Assembly: GCA_000310025.1 (NCBI GenBank) | Contig: FN648646.1 | Span: forward strand, 34,589 to 66,750 | From: Ectocarpus siliculosus | Taxonomy: Eukaryota > Sar > Phaeophyceae > Ectocarpales > Ectocarpaceae | Length of the DNA: 32,162 nucleotides | Reading direction: 5' to 3' | In this document: one piece after another, positions 29,301 through 32,162 of the stretch | How positions within the stretch are numbered: the first letter of the stretch is position 1 | Layout of the letters: each line of letters opens with the position of its first letter | Position numbers and translations under genes: made by a program | The notes under the pieces: generated by a model | Database searches by the model: none | The model's input: only the letters and a program-made list of their open reading frames with translations | What the model was told of the DNA's origin: nothing

Positions 29301-31649
29301 GATACATCACACAATCAATTCGACCCCGCGACATTGTAGGTGTGCCCACCGAGATCCCGATTGTAGACACATATCGTGTAACTGTTTTTGCCGCAGGGAG
29401 ACGTGGTGGCGGCGACAAACTACCACGAGAGGCACCAGGAGCTGGCAACTGCGGTGGACATCCCGGACGAACAAAAGGAAGCCAACAAGTCTCTCATTAA
29501 CGTGAGTTACATGCCGCAACACGACATCAGCCGTCCTTGTACATGAATGGACAGTTGGACGATGACGTAACGTTGCCTCCGAGGTTTTAATACGGAAACC
29601 CTGTCCTCAGCGTCGCCGTCCTATATAGCCAAGCCGCCCCAACACGACGCCACACGCCACGCCATGCCACACTGCACGAGGGACAACCAAGACGCGTGTT
29701 GCTGAATCTCACGCGTTACACCACACGTCGAACACACACAAGGTAACACCACCGCATTAACAACACCATCATCACCATCTCCTTCTTCTTGTCCCCCGTC
29801 CTTGTCCATGAGAGTTTACGCTTTCGATTTATGTTCTTGTTACCCTTCGTTATCGTTCGTCTCACAGGTGTACCGGAAGTTCGCGGAGGAGCGCGAGTCG
29901 GGGGGGCTCTACAAGGAGTCCATCGAGTTCTGGGCCAAAAGCTTGGAGGCGGCGAGGTCGGCGGGGGACCAGGCCGCCCTGGGACAGGCATGCTACCGCC
30001 TCGGCAAGGCTTACACGGAGCTCGAGGATCCCACGAGGTCTTGCCACTTCCGTCTCTGTTGTCAACGTCGTTGTCGTTGTTCCTTGGTGTCAGTTGACGT
30101 TGTCCTCGTCGTTCAACCCTAGCACACCCACCATCTACGACTGACAAGATCATCGTCGGAAGAGGAGAGAGAGAGGGGAGCCCAACAGCTACAGTTTCAT
30201 TTTTTCGCGCGTCCCAACCATCCGTGTCTAGCCTCTCTCCCTACCTCTCTCGATATGTCTGGCTTACGTCAACGCCCTGGACTTCGGTGTGTACGGTTTG
30301 AGTAGCATCCCTCCACCCCCAACACACACGCACACCCTCCTCACACATCTGCGCAGAGCGGTAAACTACTTGGAAGACTTCCAGAGCATATCCACAGAGC
30401 TCGACGACCTCGAGGGGCAGGGGAAGGCGTATGAAGCGCTAGCGGCCGTGCATCAAGTGAGATGATGACGAGGGGGTGGGTTGGTGGGGGTGACCGGGAG
30501 CAGGCTGGGCAAAGGTACACATGGAAGTGATTCTCGCAAAACAAAATCAGAACGTGGTCACAACTTCCCTTGAAAACTGGGTCTTTGAGTTTCTTGGTCA
30601 GGGAGAGTTTCTTGGGTATCTATCTTACCCTTCCGATTCCTCGACAACGCGACGGGGATTTCTCCTCAAGGGCTTTGACCCATCACGTGCACTTAATTAA
30701 TAAAAACTCTGTCGTGCTGCTGTAGTTTTTTCTTCGACTTTGCTGTCTTCGGCTGTTAATCGGACGACTTTCTCCCTCCAACCGACGTGTCGCGACTCGG
30801 ACTGACTCGCTGAGCAGAACCTGGGGGATGACGACAAGGCGCTTTCTCTCCTCCAAAGCTACCTCGACGTCGCCAGCAAAACACAGAACTTAGGGGCTCA
30901 GGTCAGTTAATGAGACAGACACTTGATGGGTCGCTTGCTTTTAGTTTTTCTAGCCAAGATTGGATCGCCAGGAGAAATTAACAGCACATGACCGGTGGGG
31001 TGGGTGGGTGGGGATAAGGGTGGGGGCGGTAGGGATGTTGAAAATATGGGGGGCATGAAGAAGTCCCTCACGAAAACGCACAAAGCACGCATTCATGCGA
31101 GATGACTTTCCTTAGGCTTCAATTTGCTTGGATAGACAGCACACAACAACAATGAAAGCGTGTGCAGAAACAAAATGTTGTGCATCTCCACGCAGACTAC
31201 ACAGCACCCTGATGATGAGATACATACGTGGAGGAGCCCAGCAAGGCGAAGTATAACTTTGCCGAGAACACATAGCAACATCGTGGTTGTCTAACGATCC
31301 GTTGCTTGTTCACTAATAAATAAGAGATCGCCCCAACCATCTACAATAGGAAGAGCAGACCGCGTCCGCAATAAAACTCCTCCAACCCCGACTCACACTT
31401 CTTACATGCACGGTGTCATCCGATCGTTCTCTCCTTTATTTTGGTTCGTGGTCGGGCACGTTCACTCCTCTACAGGAGGCGGCGTGTAGCAACCTCGGCG
31501 TGTTGCACAGCAGGCGGAGGCAGCACGCCAAGGCCAAGGATATGTTCGAGCGGAACTTCGTCATCAGCCGCAAGATGGTCAACGCCCGCCAGGGGGGGGC
31601 GACGACAGGTACAACCAACGGCGCATCAATAAAGGCGCTTCGTTATTAA
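26400..31649 (+). CDS. TTC29-like tetratricopeptide-repeat (axonemal) protein, 9 exons seen
   Basis: Proposed exons: 26400-26501, 27281-27617, 28148-28286, 28982-29126, 29397-29501, 29868-30037, 30357-30456, 30818-30901, 31476-31649; about 451 residues, close to the size of animal TTC29. Residues 1-100 are basic and Ser/Gly-rich, without a signal peptide. Then come AICEDILTGGHVQTFVDFFY (about 118-137) and a chain of TPR helices, for example LAQYYQEMNDPKTGVYFHEK, AALGQACYRLGKAYTELED, AVNYLEDFQSISTELDDLEG and CSNLGVLHSRRRQHAKAKDM. The order resembles TTC29, a ciliary/flagellar protein linked to axonemal function and sperm motility; the orthology is my judgement from memory. The start is the first ATG of an exon ending in a perfect AAG/GTGAGT donor. 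The 3' end is uncertain: exon 9 either reads on to TAA at 31647 or splices at ACAG/GTACAA (about 31609) to an exon not identified here. Confidence 0.82.
27059..27111 (+). repeat. 16-base tandem repeat, 3.3 copies, in TPR gene intron 1
   Basis: CCGGGTTCTCACCAGA is repeated three times without a mismatch (27059, 27075, 27091), followed by a partial CCGGG. It lies about 170 bases before the acceptor of exon 2. The perfect identity suggests a recent expansion. Confidence 0.97.
29154..29190 (+). repeat. (TTG)n(CTG)n microsatellite in TPR gene intron 4
   Basis: About four to five TTG units are followed, after TAG, by about six CTG units, starting 28 bases after the donor at 29127. Confidence 0.88.
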
Positions 31650-32162
31650 GTTGAAAATATATATGTCCATGTTGAAAAAAACGTTCCTGTCTGCCCCCAC
31701 TTTCCAGCCCGATCAGAAAATAAACGACGTGTAAATGCATTCAACGAAACAACGAGCGCCCCCCCCCCCCCCCCACCCGGGACTCCCGCCCGTTATCTGC
31801 CGGGAAACCAAAAAACAACCCCCCTACAGGGTTCTGCCCTCCCAGCACCTTTTTCACCCCCTTTGAATTCCTACCCCGAAAGGGACAGCAAAACCCACAC
31901 ACCCTCTCCTAAAATCTAAAGTGCACGCATGACGCTTGCATTTCCGCCCACACATCTACGGGTAAATCCACCTGTCTCCATCCATCCTTCATCCATCCTG
32001 CTCACAACGCCGTACTCATACTCCAATGACGAGCCTAGCCCGTCGTCGCCATTTCGTCGTGACAATCGTCGTCTTTCCCCTCTGTACGTGTCTCTTACTA
32101 ATACAGTAGTCTGTCTTACAATCTCCTCTCTTTCCCCCCTCCCCCCCCCCACCCCCCCCCCC
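31650..32162. other. Low-complexity tail of the window
   Basis: The stretch is A/C-rich, with a run of 16 C at 31759-31774 and C-runs broken by single T or A from about 32134 to the last base. There is an acceptor-like site (CTTTCCAG at about 31708), but what follows gives no recognisable TPR or other domain. It is probably the 3' UTR or an intron of the TPR gene. The contig may end here because of the poly-C. Confidence 0.55.

Noticed and set aside
1-32162. CRISPR array, transposon with terminal repeats, provirus or bacterial-type operon
   Set aside because: No regularly spaced identical repeats, no transposase, integrase, reverse transcriptase or viral protein, and no closely packed unsplit genes were seen.

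Overview
The window looks like nuclear DNA of a multicellular stramenopile, most likely a brown alga of the Ectocarpus type. The genes are split by many introns of about 300-1100 bases, overall GC is a little above half, intergenic or UTR stretches are long, and trinucleotide and GGT/CAG microsatellites are frequent. The gene set fits: a long ankyrin protein, a GT60-type glycosyltransferase, a formylglycine sulfatase and a flagellar TTC29-like TPR protein. No prokaryotic operon, CRISPR array or recognisable transposon was seen. The organism call is inference from gene content and architecture, not from a search. The window opens on a perfect palindrome and closes in a poly-C run, so it may be a whole contig.

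Layout. Bases 133-235 (+) look like the last exon of a gene lying mostly to the left. Bases 236-2336 are non-coding, probably two converging 3' UTRs, with a 69-base degenerate tandem repeat. Bases 2337-4775 (-) hold a single-exon protein with about 20 ankyrin repeats, arranged as four-repeat blocks. About 3 kb of sequence without a convincing gene separates it from the divergent glycosyltransferase gene (7805-12597, +, six exons by my model), whose fourth intron contains the only assembly gap (59 N). A 1.4 kb spacer leads to a 14-exon sulfatase gene (14005-24215, +). A 2.2 kb spacer leads to a TTC29-like TPR gene (26400-31649 or beyond, +, at least nine exons). The last 500 bases are low-complexity and poly-C rich.

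How the genes relate. The glycosyltransferase and the sulfatase both have N-terminal membrane anchors or signal segments and would act in the secretory pathway; sulfated-glycan metabolism is a reasonable but unproven link. The TPR protein belongs to a family of ciliary/flagellar axonemal proteins, consistent with an organism that makes flagellated spores or gametes. The ankyrin protein is a binding scaffold of unknown partner. These are independent eukaryotic genes, not a pathway cluster.

I did not find a clear new biological system. The most unusual items are the four-repeat super-period of the ankyrin protein, a tandem duplication that copied the first 5' splice site of the glycosyltransferase gene, and slippage-prone repeats placed in or next to splice sites and coding loops of the sulfatase. 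All exon borders were chosen by hand from GT/AG sites, matching phase and family resemblance, and need transcript data.
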